Assembly: GCA_947631495.1 (NCBI GenBank)
Contig: CANRLO010000003.1
Location: 1-57,204 of the forward strand
DNA from: an uncultured Clostridia bacterium
Lineage (GTDB): Bacteria > Bacillota > Clostridia > TANB77 > CAG-508
Direction of reading: 5' to 3'
Length of the DNA stretch: 57,204 nt
In this document: positions 43,396-52,731 of the stretch, piece by piece
Layout of the letters: each line of letters opens with the position of its first letter
Position numbering within the stretch: the first letter of the stretch is position 1
The notes under the pieces: generated by a model
What the model was told of the DNA's origin: nothing
Database searches by the model: none
Seen by the model: only the letters and a program-made list of their open reading frames with translations
Made by a program: the position numbers and the translations under genes

Positions 43396-44592
43396 TTATT
43401 TTTTTGTGCCTATTTTGCTTCCTGATAATGCTAATATGTTTTGGTCATAAGAAAAAACTAATTTTTCTCTTTCTCTTTGCCTTTTTAATGCTATTTCTAC
43501 TAATTCGTCTATTTCTTTTTCAAATGTTTTATCAGTTGCTTCCCATAAATAGTATGATAATGCTCCTGGTATTGTATTGATTTCATTTATGAAAATTTCA
43601 TTGGTATCTTTATCTACTAAAAAGTCAATTCTAGAAACTCCACTGCAACCTAATACTTTAAATGTTTTTACTGCTAAGTCTTGAATTTCTTGTTTCATTT
43701 CTTTTGAAATTTCTGCTGGAAGTTTTCTTTTTAAACTTGCCATTCCTTTTGCTCCACTTTCCATCTCTCCTGTTTTGGTTTTTCCTCCTGAAACATATTT
43801 ATCTTGATAACTTAAGATTTCATCTGAGCCAATTGGTTCTTCACATTCTGATGGTTGTGCGTTTGAAATATCTCCCATGACTGAACAATTTACTTCTTTT
43901 AAGTTGATAATTGCATTTTCTACCATAATTCTATCTGAAAATTGCATTGCATATTCGATTGCATCTTTTAAACTTTCATTATCTTTGGCTTTCTTAATTC
44001 CTACACTAGAGCCTAAATTTCCTGCCTTTACAATGACTGGATATCTTAATTTTTCTTCTATTTGATTAATGTATGTTTGTTCTTCTTTTATATAATCTGT
44101 TGCATAAAATGCTACATAGTCAAGACATGGTAGGTTTACTTCTTTTAAAATTCTTCTCATCATAATTTTGTCCATTCCTATACTTGCTGATAAGATATCA
44201 CAGCCTATATATGGAATGTTTAACATTTCTAAAAATCCTGATACTGTACCATCTTCTCCGTTAGTTCCATGCATAGTTGGAAATGCTATATCAATGCTAT
44301 TTATAATATTATTTTTCATTTTTTTCATTGGAAATCTTACAACATTAATTTTCTTTCCATCATTTACAAGTGTAATTTGTTGCAATTTTTTTAATAATAC
44401 ATCTAAATTTTTGAACGATTCTAATGTTAAAAGTTCTTCTCCTGTGTACATTAAACCTTGTTTACTAATGTATATTGGAACTATTTCATATTTTTCTTTA
44501 TTAATATTGCTCATAGCCTGATTAGCTGTGATTATAGATATTTCGTGTTCTACTGACCTTCCCCCAAAAATAACTCCTAATTTTATTTTCAT
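43396..44592 (-). CDS. ddl: D-alanine--D-alanine ligase family protein
   Basis: LGVIFGGRSVEHEISIITANQAM; MHGTNGEDGTVSGFLEMLNIPYIG; INEINTIPGALSYYLWEA. Confidence 0.94.
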   Translation of the reverse strand: MKIKLGVIFGGRSVEHEISIITANQAMSNINKEKYEIVPIYISKQGLMYTGEELLTLESFKNLDVLLKKLQQITLVNDGKKINVVRFPMKKMKNNIINSIDIAFPTMHGTNGEDGTVSGFLEMLNIPYIGCDILSASIGMDKIMMRRILKEVNLPCLDYVAFYATDYIKEEQTYINQIEEKLRYPVIVKAGNLGSSVGIKKAKDNESLKDAIEYAMQFSDRIMVENAIINLKEVNCSVMGDISNAQPSECEEPIGSDEILSYQDKYVSGGKTKTGEMESGAKGMASLKRKLPAEISKEMKQEIQDLAVKTFKVLGCSGVSRIDFLVDKDTNEIFINEINTIPGALSYYLWEATDKTFEKEIDELVEIALKRQREREKLVFSYDQNILALSGSKIGTKK

Positions 44593-44653
44593 ATAAATCC
44601 TTCTTTCTTATTTTTACTTTTTACTATTTGTATATCTTGTGTTTATTTTACTT

Positions 44654-46228
44654 TTATAAATAATTGTCTGGTAAATCATTTTCTAGTAATATGACTGTAT
44701 CTTTTGCAGAAAACTCATTCCATTTTTTGATAGCTTCTTGTAAATCTTTTGCAATAAATATTTGCTCTTTTGGATAGTTTTCTTCTATTATTCCTTCGTA
44801 AATTGGTTTTGCTTGCTTTTCACCTACCAATATGATGTAATCTGCACAATTTGCTGCTTTTTTTCCTAGTTCTTTATTATATTTTTCTGTATATTCACCT
44901 AAATCTACAATTCCTGGTGTTACTATAATTCTTGTTTTTGGATAAAATAATTTAAGTGTTTCTAATGCTTTGGTTGCTCCTTGTATATTAGAATTATACG
45001 CATCATCAATGATTGTAAAACCATTTTCTTTTCGAATTAGTTCTAGTCTATGAGGAACTGGTTTTAACCCTCTTATTCCAGCTTTTATTTGTTCATCTGA
45101 TAAATTTAATTCTTTTGCTACGGATATAGCTGCTACAATGTTTACAATATTGTGCTCTCCTAATAATTTTGTTTTTATATTTGTAATTTCTCCTTGTTTT
45201 GTATGAACATTAAATACAGACCCGGAATCTGTTATTTTAATATCATATGCATATGTATCGCAATTTTCTGTCATTCCATATTTTACATTTTCTTTTTCTA
45301 TTTTCGTTTGTCTTATATTTTCATCTTCATAATTGATAAAGGCTTTTTGCGTTACTGCATCTACTAGTTCCATTTTTGTTTTTCTAACATTTTCCAAGGT
45401 TTTAAATGTTTCTAAATGTTGTGGTCCAATAGCTGTTAGAATACCATATTTAGGTTTTACTAAATCACATATTTCTTTAATATCTCCTATATTTTTAGCT
45501 CCCATTTCACATACAAAAATTTGATGCATTGGATTTAGTTTTTCATTGATTGTTCTTACTACTCCTAGTGTTGTATTGAAACTTTCTGGTGTCATTAAAA
45601 CATGATATTTTTGTTCTAATATGGTAGATAATATATACTTTGTACTTGTTTTTCCATAGCTTCCTGTTATTCCTATTACTGTTAAATCAGGCATTTCTTC
45701 TAACTTCTTTTGAGCACTTTGACAAAACTTTTTATTAATATGACTTTCTATTGGTTTATTTATTTTATTAATTAATATAACTAGATAGTTGTTAAATAAA
45801 ATCATGATATTAATAATACTTAAAGTAACTGCCTGTACTATGCTAGTTATAATGTTGTTGCCTTGTAATAATAAGTTAGCTATGATAACTAAAAGAATAA
45901 ATAAAATACTTGCTGTTGCATACATTCTTTTAATTCTTTTTGTTACTACAAATGGCTTTTTTTCATGATAAATATCTCTAGAAAAATATAATAAAATAGC
46001 GATAATTATGCCTATACTAAAGGCAATTGTTGGATTAATAAATATTAATATAATAGGTAAAAATAAAAGAATTTCTCTTGCTTTTAATTCTTTATTTTTT
46101 TTCATCCAATTTTGATATCTTTCATTTTTATATGATTCCAATTGTAGTATATGAAATCCATGTCTTAGCTTTTTTAAATAATAAACAAATAGTGTTATTA
46201 AAAATAGGTTAATTAATATGTAATTCAT
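44654..46228 (-). CDS. Mur ligase family protein (MurF-like) with N-terminal membrane domain
   Basis: Several N-terminal TMs; VIGITGSYGKTSTKYIL; IIDDAYNSN; C-terminal LLENDLPDNYL. Confidence 0.9.
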   Translation of the reverse strand: MNYILINLFLITLFVYYLKKLRHGFHILQLESYKNERYQNWMKKNKELKAREILLFLPIILIFINPTIAFSIGIIIAILLYFSRDIYHEKKPFVVTKRIKRMYATASILFILLVIIANLLLQGNNIITSIVQAVTLSIINIMILFNNYLVILINKINKPIESHINKKFCQSAQKKLEEMPDLTVIGITGSYGKTSTKYILSTILEQKYHVLMTPESFNTTLGVVRTINEKLNPMHQIFVCEMGAKNIGDIKEICDLVKPKYGILTAIGPQHLETFKTLENVRKTKMELVDAVTQKAFINYEDENIRQTKIEKENVKYGMTENCDTYAYDIKITDSGSVFNVHTKQGEITNIKTKLLGEHNIVNIVAAISVAKELNLSDEQIKAGIRGLKPVPHRLELIRKENGFTIIDDAYNSNIQGATKALETLKLFYPKTRIIVTPGIVDLGEYTEKYNKELGKKAANCADYIILVGEKQAKPIYEGIIEENYPKEQIFIAKDLQEAIKKWNEFSAKDTVILLENDLPDNYL

Positions 46229-47046
46229 TGAATATCCTTCCTATCGTTCTTTAAAAATTCATCTAATACTAATAAGCAATTAGATAATCTTTCTAAATAT
46301 GAAAAATGACCTGCTCCTTCGTAAGTAACTAATCCGCTACCTGGAATTAATTTTTCCATTGTTTTTCCATCTTCTACTGGTGTTGCCGTATCTTGTTCTC
46401 CCCATATTAAAAGAGTTGGGGCTTTAATATTTGGCATCAAATGTTTTTGATCTTCGTTTATAATAATTGACATCGTCTTTTTTAATACGTCTGGTGAATT
46501 TTTATAATCACTTGAACCAAATTTAGCAAAAACTCTCTCTTTCATATTATTAAACATTTCTGTTTTTGGTAAAATTTTGAAAAGATTTTTTAAAATTTTA
46601 AAAGTGTATACTCTTATATAATATTTTAGTTTTCTTTTTGGCACAATTCCAGCGCTATCGATTAATACAATTTTGTTTATTTTTCCAAGATTTCTTCCTG
46701 CATAATTTAAAATAATTCTGCCTCCATTTGAATGCCCAATTAAGATTGGATTTTTTATTTCTAGTTTATCTAATAATGCTTTTAGAAAATCTCCAAAATC
46801 ATTTGTATTTAATGGTTGATCTGGAAGTTCACTTTTTCCAAAACCAATAATATCAATAGAATAAACTTTGAAATTTTTTTCTAAATGCCTAGCAAGTGGA
46901 GCCATTGTTTCTAAAGATGCTAACCATCCATGAAGTAATACAATAGGATTTCCTTCTCCTGTAACTTCATAATTTATTTTTTTTCCATTTATTTCTACTT
47001 CCAATTTTTCTCCTTCTCTATTTAAAAGAATTTTAGATGTTTTCAT
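46225..47046 (-). CDS. alpha/beta fold hydrolase
   Basis: PIVLLHGWLASLETM; IGHSNGGRI; 4-nt overlap with the Mur ligase gene. Confidence 0.92.
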   Translation of the reverse strand: MKTSKILLNREGEKLEVEINGKKINYEVTGEGNPIVLLHGWLASLETMAPLARHLEKNFKVYSIDIIGFGKSELPDQPLNTNDFGDFLKALLDKLEIKNPILIGHSNGGRIILNYAGRNLGKINKIVLIDSAGIVPKRKLKYYIRVYTFKILKNLFKILPKTEMFNNMKERVFAKFGSSDYKNSPDVLKKTMSIIINEDQKHLMPNIKAPTLLIWGEQDTATPVEDGKTMEKLIPGSGLVTYEGAGHFSYLERLSNCLLVLDEFLKNDRKDIQ

Positions 47047-47157
47047 TTTATACTATATGTGCTTATAAATCAATATATATCTTGAATTTTTATTTTATTC
47101 AATTTCATTGTTTATATTATTATCATAAATCTCTTTAATTGATTTTTCTATTCAAGC

Positions 47158-47194
47158 ACAAAAGAAACAGGGCTTTATTGCTCCTGTTTCTTTT
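47158..47194. terminator. intrinsic terminator
   Basis: aaaagaaacagggctttattgctcctgtttctttt. Confidence 0.7.
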
Positions 47195-47202
47195 GTTATT
47201 TG

Positions 47203-47397
47203 TTATTGTTCTACACTTCTATTGGCAATTTCAATTGCTTTTGAAACAATATTTCCACAAGTTTTAGAAGATACATTTTGCCATCCACCATCTTGTTTTA
47301 CTTGTTCATACACACCTAATTCTTTTGCAATTTCTTCTTTTAAATTTTCAGACATCATACTACTTTTTCTTCCCATTTTAGTTTCCTCCTCATTCAT
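47203..47397 (-). CDS. alpha/beta-type small acid-soluble spore protein (divergent)
   Basis: LKEEIAKELGVYEQVKQDGGWQNVSSKTCGNIVSKAIEIA. Confidence 0.83.
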   Translation of the reverse strand: MNEEETKMGRKSSMMSENLKEEIAKELGVYEQVKQDGGWQNVSSKTCGNIVSKAIEIANRSVEQ

Positions 47398-47655
47398 TTT
47401 GATGATTTACGGATACTTTTTGAAAAATAAATTACTTTTCTTTTTTATTTATATTTGTTTTTAGAATAGCTTTTCTTTGGAGTACTCCATTTTTATATAA
47501 AATTTTTATATAAAGTTCTATTCTTTTTACAACTTAAATATAAGATAATTCATTTTTCTATTTATAGTATGTGTGTTTTTATTTTTCTTATACTTTTATA
47601 AATTTTCCAATGACACAAATGAAAACGTCCCTATTGTATCACTGATGTACCACAC

Positions 47656-49065
47656 TTACATTGTTAATGTGCCATTTGGTGTGTCTCTTATTACTAAAAT
47701 GTCTTCTTCCTTTCCTGTTTGTGCGTTGATATATACTAAAAATTCCGTTCCTTCTATTGTTCCTTTGAATTCCCAACAGAAGATTTCTGTTTGAAATTCA
47801 GTTGGTATAACTGCTAAACTTTCACTTTTAATATCTAATGTTTTATTTAAGTTTTGTTTTGCTTCTTCTTTTGTTATTTTTACTTCTGGCAATTTTCTTT
47901 CTTGATGTGAGTTTAGATATCCTGTTGTTTCTATTCCTAGTATTTCTCCATTATCTAATGCTACTTTTAATTTGATTAAGTCTGGATACATGGTTACTTC
48001 ACCATTTTCTGTTTGTTGATGATAAGCATAATTGATGGTTAATACTCCGCTTTGTTTTAAATAGTAAGTTTCTTTCATGTTTGGAAATCCTTTAGCATTT
48101 AGGAAGTTTATTCCAATTTCATTTGCTCTTTCTTGTGATATGGTTTCTGCTTGCACTTCTCTATTATAGTTCATGAATACAACATGTCCGCCTTTTTGTG
48201 TTATTGAAATAATAAGTGAGTTGTTTTTGTCTTTTTCACTATTTAAAGTAATATAGAAGTCATAAGATGGCATATCTGTATTGTTTGTTAATCCTTGTGA
48301 TGTGATTTCTTTTATTTTGTCTTGCCCTACAAATTCTATGGCAACTTGCTTTGCTTGTTCTTCGCTTATGTCTTCTCCGGTTAATCCTTTTTTTTGCGTT
48401 GATGTCATATGTTCTGAGAAGGCACCATCGTAAATTAAGCCTGCATATTCGTGAAAGTTTTCTTCCAAATTACTAAAGCTATCTTTTGAAATGTTGCTTA
48501 CTTGTGTTGCAAATACACTACTTCCTTTGCTTGTTAATTCTCCCCATTTAATTCTTCCGTCATTCATATCGGCAGATAGTTGATTTAATGTATTTTCTAA
48601 TTCTACACTATAGTTGTGCAATTCTTTTAGATTATCAAAATCTTCTTGGGTTAATTCTTCATTATATATATTTTTTCTTGAAAGACTAAAACTATAATCA
48701 CTTACTTGATTTAAAAATTTGGAAGTGTTGGCTAATTCTTGCGAACCCATTGGAAGTCTTCCTAAATAGCTTTGTGCAAGATTTGCTTCTCTCCATAAGT
48801 GTGTTAATGTTTCTGCTCCGTGCTCTGGTGTGCTAGATATTAGTGATTTTGCTAAATATACTTCTACATTTTGTACATAATCTACTAGTTCGAAAAATGC
48901 CATGTTATATTCATTTTCTGTCATTTGACGATAGTCTCTTTCTCTTTTATATGTGTAAATTCCAAGTAATGCAATTACTGCTACTAGTGTTACTACTAGT
49001 GAAAGCATATGTCTATCTTGTAAACGATTTTTCCAATCGTATAGTTTCTCTTTGATTTTTCCCAT
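47656..49065 (-). CDS. ypeB: germination protein YpeB
   Basis: N-terminal TM, QNVEVYLAKSLISSTPEHGAETLTHLWREANLAQSYLGRLP, C-terminal PepSY-like repeats; next to sleB-like gene. Confidence 0.9.
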   Translation of the reverse strand: MGKIKEKLYDWKNRLQDRHMLSLVVTLVAVIALLGIYTYKRERDYRQMTENEYNMAFFELVDYVQNVEVYLAKSLISSTPEHGAETLTHLWREANLAQSYLGRLPMGSQELANTSKFLNQVSDYSFSLSRKNIYNEELTQEDFDNLKELHNYSVELENTLNQLSADMNDGRIKWGELTSKGSSVFATQVSNISKDSFSNLEENFHEYAGLIYDGAFSEHMTSTQKKGLTGEDISEEQAKQVAIEFVGQDKIKEITSQGLTNNTDMPSYDFYITLNSEKDKNNSLIISITQKGGHVVFMNYNREVQAETISQERANEIGINFLNAKGFPNMKETYYLKQSGVLTINYAYHQQTENGEVTMYPDLIKLKVALDNGEILGIETTGYLNSHQERKLPEVKITKEEAKQNLNKTLDIKSESLAVIPTEFQTEIFCWEFKGTIEGTEFLVYINAQTGKEEDILVIRDTPNGTLTM

Positions 49066-49179
49066 GTAATTTCTTTCCTTTCTCATTTTCTATTTTTTAT
49101 CTTTTGTTTTTAACTTTTGTTAAGGGGTGTCCCAAATTGTCCCATTTGTCGCAATTGGGGACTGTCCCAAATTGTCCCA

Positions 49180-49656
49180 TTATTTGCAAAAACGGTGCTT
49201 GCCTATGGTTTTTATTAGTGGTCTTGACCATATCCATTTATTTGTTGCTGTGTTTGGATTAAAGTAGTAAATGGCTCCTCCTGTTGGGTCCCAACCGTTC
49301 ATAGCATCTCGTGCTGCTTTTAGTACTGTTGAACCTTCTGCAATAGGTACGTTGATTTGTCCATCTGCTACCGCAGTAAATGCACCGCTTTGATATATTA
49401 CTCCTGCTATTGTGTTTGGAAATTTTGAGTCTTTGACACGATTTAATATAACAGCTCCAACTGCTACTTGTCCTTCATAAGGCTCTCCTCTTGCTTCTCC
49501 ATTGATTGCCCTTGCCATAAGTTGTAAATCTGATGTAGAATTTCCACTTGCTGCATAAACTTGGTTTTGTTTTTGCTGTCCAAATAATTCTTTTATTACT
49601 AGAAAACTAATTGCAATTATACTAACGATGATGATAATTTTTGTTATTTTTTTCAC
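49180..49656 (-). CDS. sleB: SleB-like spore cortex-lytic cell wall hydrolase
   Basis: LMARAINGEARGEPYEGQVAVGAVILNRVKDSKFPNTIAGVIYQSGAFTAVADGQIN. Confidence 0.92.
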   Translation of the reverse strand: MKKITKIIIIVSIIAISFLVIKELFGQQKQNQVYAASGNSTSDLQLMARAINGEARGEPYEGQVAVGAVILNRVKDSKFPNTIAGVIYQSGAFTAVADGQINVPIAEGSTVLKAARDAMNGWDPTGGAIYYFNPNTATNKWIWSRPLIKTIGKHRFCK

Positions 49657-49964
49657 TTTTTTATTTGTCTTCCTTTCTAAAAAATCTTAAAAAATTTTAA
49701 TAATTTTTCCATTTTGTTTTTATTTTGCTTCTGTTTTGTGTTTTTTATTCTTTTTTTGTAATTTTTTTCTTGTTTTTTATTAAAAAATTTAACTTTTGTT
49801 TATTTTTTGTTGCTTGCTTTTTTAGTTTTGTTTTTATATTTTTGTTTTTGTATTTTTGTTTCTGTTTGTACCTCTATTTTTTATTTTATAATTTATAATT
49901 TTTAATATTTTTTGATTTTTTTTCATTTGTATGATAAAATCAGAAAAAATAATTGGAGATGTTT

Positions 49965-51089
49965 ATGAAAAAAGTTTTAATTTTTTATGCTTCTTATGGC
50001 GGAGGCCATTTGTCGGCTGCTAAGTCAATTAAACAATATATTGATGAAAATTATTCTGATGTTCAAACAGAAATGATTGATTGTGTAAAATATGTTAATA
50101 AGGCTTTAGATAAAATTACTACAGTTGCTTATCGTGAAATGGCAAAGAAGGCACCTTGGGCTTGGGAAAAGGTGTATTATAAATCACAGGGTGGTTTGCT
50201 TGGTAAGGTAAGTACTACTTCTAATAAAGTTATGGCAGTTAAAATGGCTAAGTTATTTCGTGAATTTAAGCCAGATGTAGTTATTTCTACTCATCCTTTT
50301 GGTTCTCAAATGACGAGTTATTTGAAACAAAAGGGCAAGACTAATTGCAAGCTTGCTACTATTATGACGGATTTTAAAACTCATGACCAGTGGCTTATTG
50401 GTAATAAATTTGTTGATTTTTATTTTGTTTCTAATTCTTCTATGAAGGAAGATATGTGCCAAAATGAAATTCCTGAAGATAAAATTTTTGTAACTGGTAT
50501 TCCTATTTCTAACCGCTTCTTGCAAAGTTATGATAAAACTTCTATTTTTTCTTCTTTTGGTTTAGAACAAGGTATTAGAACTATTTTATTTTTTGGCGGT
50601 GGTGAGTATGGTCTTGGAAAGGATAAAACAGTAGCTATTTTAGATGCTCTTTCTGATTTCTCAGATATTCAAGTAGTTGCTATTGCTGGTAAAAATGAGA
50701 AGATGAAGCAGGATTTTGAGAAAATTGTAGCTGAAAAGGGTAAACAACAGACAATTAAAGTTCTTCCTTTTACTGACAAGGTTCCAGAGTTAATGGCAAT
50801 TTCTGATATAGTTATTACAAAGCCTGGCGGTTTAACGGTTAGTGAATCTTTAGCTTCTCATCTTCCTTTAATGGTAATTAATCCTATTCCTGGGCAAGAA
50901 GAAGAAAATGCAGAATTTTTAGAAAAGATGGGTTGTGCAGTTTGGCTTAAAAAGAATGAAAATCCAAAAGAAGTGCTTTCTACTATTTTAAATGATTCTA
51001 TTAAATTAGGAGAAATGAAAATGTCGGCTGAACATTTTGCAAGACCAAATTCTACAAAGGATATTTGCTCTACTATTTTTTCTAAATAG
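49965..51089 (+). CDS. MGDG synthase/UgtP-like diacylglycerol glycosyltransferase
   Basis: KVLIFYASYGGGHLSAAKSIKQYI...ITKPGGLTVSESLASHLPLMVINPIPGQEEENAEFL. Confidence 0.92.
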   Translation: MKKVLIFYASYGGGHLSAAKSIKQYIDENYSDVQTEMIDCVKYVNKALDKITTVAYREMAKKAPWAWEKVYYKSQGGLLGKVSTTSNKVMAVKMAKLFREFKPDVVISTHPFGSQMTSYLKQKGKTNCKLATIMTDFKTHDQWLIGNKFVDFYFVSNSSMKEDMCQNEIPEDKIFVTGIPISNRFLQSYDKTSIFSSFGLEQGIRTILFFGGGEYGLGKDKTVAILDALSDFSDIQVVAIAGKNEKMKQDFEKIVAEKGKQQTIKVLPFTDKVPELMAISDIVITKPGGLTVSESLASHLPLMVINPIPGQEEENAEFLEKMGCAVWLKKNENPKEVLSTILNDSIKLGEMKMSAEHFARPNSTKDICSTIFSK

Positions 51090-51139
51090 GAATAATATTT
51101 TTTGAAAAAGGAAACAATCAAAAAGAAAGGATGAATATA

Positions 51140-51430
51140 ATGACAAGTAAACAACGTGCTTATTTAAGAGGACTTGCTAATACTTTAGATGCTATTTTTC
51201 AAGTAGGTAAGTCAGGTGTTTCTCAAGTTTTATTAGAACAATTAGATAATGCTTTAGAAGCAAGAGAGTTGATAAAAATTACTGTGCTTGAAACAGCTCC
51301 AGGTAATGTGAAGGAATTAGCAGAGGAAATTGCAATTGGTACTCATTCCGTTGTGGTTCAAACAGTTGGAAATAAAATTACTTTATTTAGACCAAGGAAA
51401 AAGGATTCTAAAATTGAGTTACCTAAGTAA
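51140..51430 (+). CDS. yhbY: YhbY family RNA-binding protein (CRM domain)
   Basis: MTSKQRAYLRGLANTLDAIFQVGKSGVSQVLLEQLDNALEARELIKI. Confidence 0.92.
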   Translation: MTSKQRAYLRGLANTLDAIFQVGKSGVSQVLLEQLDNALEARELIKITVLETAPGNVKELAEEIAIGTHSVVVQTVGNKITLFRPRKKDSKIELPK

Positions 51431-51701
51431 TAGTATTAAATACATGTAGGGCGGATTTAAAGTTATATAGAAATATTATAATGTAGAGATATAGTAGTAT
51501 TTTAATATTTTAATCCGCTTCCTGCAATTTTACTTTTTATATTATATCTTATTATATTATTTGTATTTAACCCTATCATCACAAAAAATAACATAATTCG
51601 CAAAAATAGTCGTAATTTTATAAAATTTATCTGTTTTTTCTTTTCTAATTATTGACAACTATAGAAAAAAATGCTATTATAGATAACGTACTTAAAGTTA
51701 T

Positions 51702-51778
51702 GAGTCAGTAGCTCAGCTGGATAGAGCATTTGCCTTCTAAGCAAAGGGTCGGGGGTTCGAATCCCTTCTGGCTCACCA
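51702..51778 (+). tRNA. tRNA-Arg (anticodon TCT)
   Basis: Acceptor GAGTCAG/CTGGCTC pairs; anticodon loop CTTCTAA; T-loop GGTTCGAATCC; encoded CCA. Confidence 0.95.
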
Positions 51779-51783
51779 ATAAA

Positions 51784-51814
51784 ACGCTATACAAACCTGT
51801 ATAGCGTTTTTTTG
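51784..51814 (+). terminator. intrinsic terminator after tRNA-Arg
   Basis: acgctatacaaacctgtatagcgttttttt. Confidence 0.85.
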
Positions 51815-51827
51815 TAGGAGGAATTAA

Positions 51828-51920
51828 ATGAATAAGCAACGCTACGAAAAAATTTTTATATTATTAGCCATATTAATTGCAATACTTAATATAGGACTTA
51901 TCGTTAAATTGTTTTTATGA
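51828..51920 (+). CDS. small 30-aa single-TM protein
   Basis: taggagg RBS then MNKQRYEKIFILLAILIAILNIGLIVKLFL; absent from supplied ORF track because of size. Confidence 0.55.
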   Translation: MNKQRYEKIFILLAILIAILNIGLIVKLFL

Positions 51921-52023
51921 ATAATATCACTAATTTTTTGATAAAATAATATTATATATAAATACATTGTATTGACATTATCTTTATATTATGTTAAAAT
52001 ATTATTTGAAAGAGGTGATAGTT

Positions 52024-52296
52024 ATGTCACAAACATTAATTAATTTTAGAATAGATGAAACAACCAAAAAGCAAATGGAACAAATCTGCAATGAGCTTGG
52101 AATAACAATGTCTACAGCTTTTAATATATTTGCTAAAAAAATGATTCGTGAAAAAAGAATTCCTTTTGATGTATCTATTGATCCATTTTATTCTGAAAGC
52201 AATATGAAAGCTATAGATGAATCAATTAAACAATTAGAAGAAGGAAAAGTTGTTAGAAAAACTATGAAAGAATTAGAGGCGATGGAAAATGAATAA
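52024..52296 (+). CDS. RelB/DinJ family antitoxin
   Basis: MSQTLINFRIDETTKKQMEQICNELGITMSTAFNIFAKKMIREKRIPF; RBS gaggtg. Confidence 0.9.
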   Translation: MSQTLINFRIDETTKKQMEQICNELGITMSTAFNIFAKKMIREKRIPFDVSIDPFYSESNMKAIDESIKQLEEGKVVRKTMKELEAMENE

Positions 52297-52550
52297 TATT
52301 TCTTTTACCTCTAAAGCATGGGAAGAATATTGCTATTGGCAAACTCAAGATAAAAAAACTTTAAAAAGAATAAATTTATTACTATCAGATATTCGGGAGA
52401 AATAAATATGAAGGAATTGGAAAACCTGAACCATTAAAAGAAAATTTAAGTGGTTATTGGAGCAGATGAATAGACGATGTTAATAGATTAGTTTATAGAA
52501 TAAATAATGAGGAAATAGAAGTTGTCCAATGCAAAGGACATTATGAATAA
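52289..52550 (+). pseudogene. yoeB: YoeB-like toxin, interrupted by a +1 break at CGG 52394..52396 and a downstream in-frame TGA
   Basis: MNNISFTSKAWEEYCYWQTQDKKTLKRINLLLSDI-CGGG-RNKYEGIGKPEPLKENLSGYWSR-TGA-IDDVNRLVYRINNEEIEVVQCKGHYE. Confidence 0.82.
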
Positions 52551-52614
52551 TAAAAATATATTATTATTCTATTTTCTAAATAGGTTTCAAATTTAGAAAG
52601 TTTCGGTTCATAAA

Positions 52615-52648
52615 AAATCACTATACATATTATATAGTGATTTTTTAT
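52615..52648. terminator. intrinsic terminator
   Basis: aaaaatcactatacatattatatagtgatttttt. Confidence 0.75.
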
Positions 52649-52731
52649 TGTTTATTGCTAATATTTTTGTAAGGGGTGTCCCCACCGTTCCATTTTGGAA
52701 CGAAAAGGGGCGTCCCTCTTGTTCGGTTATT

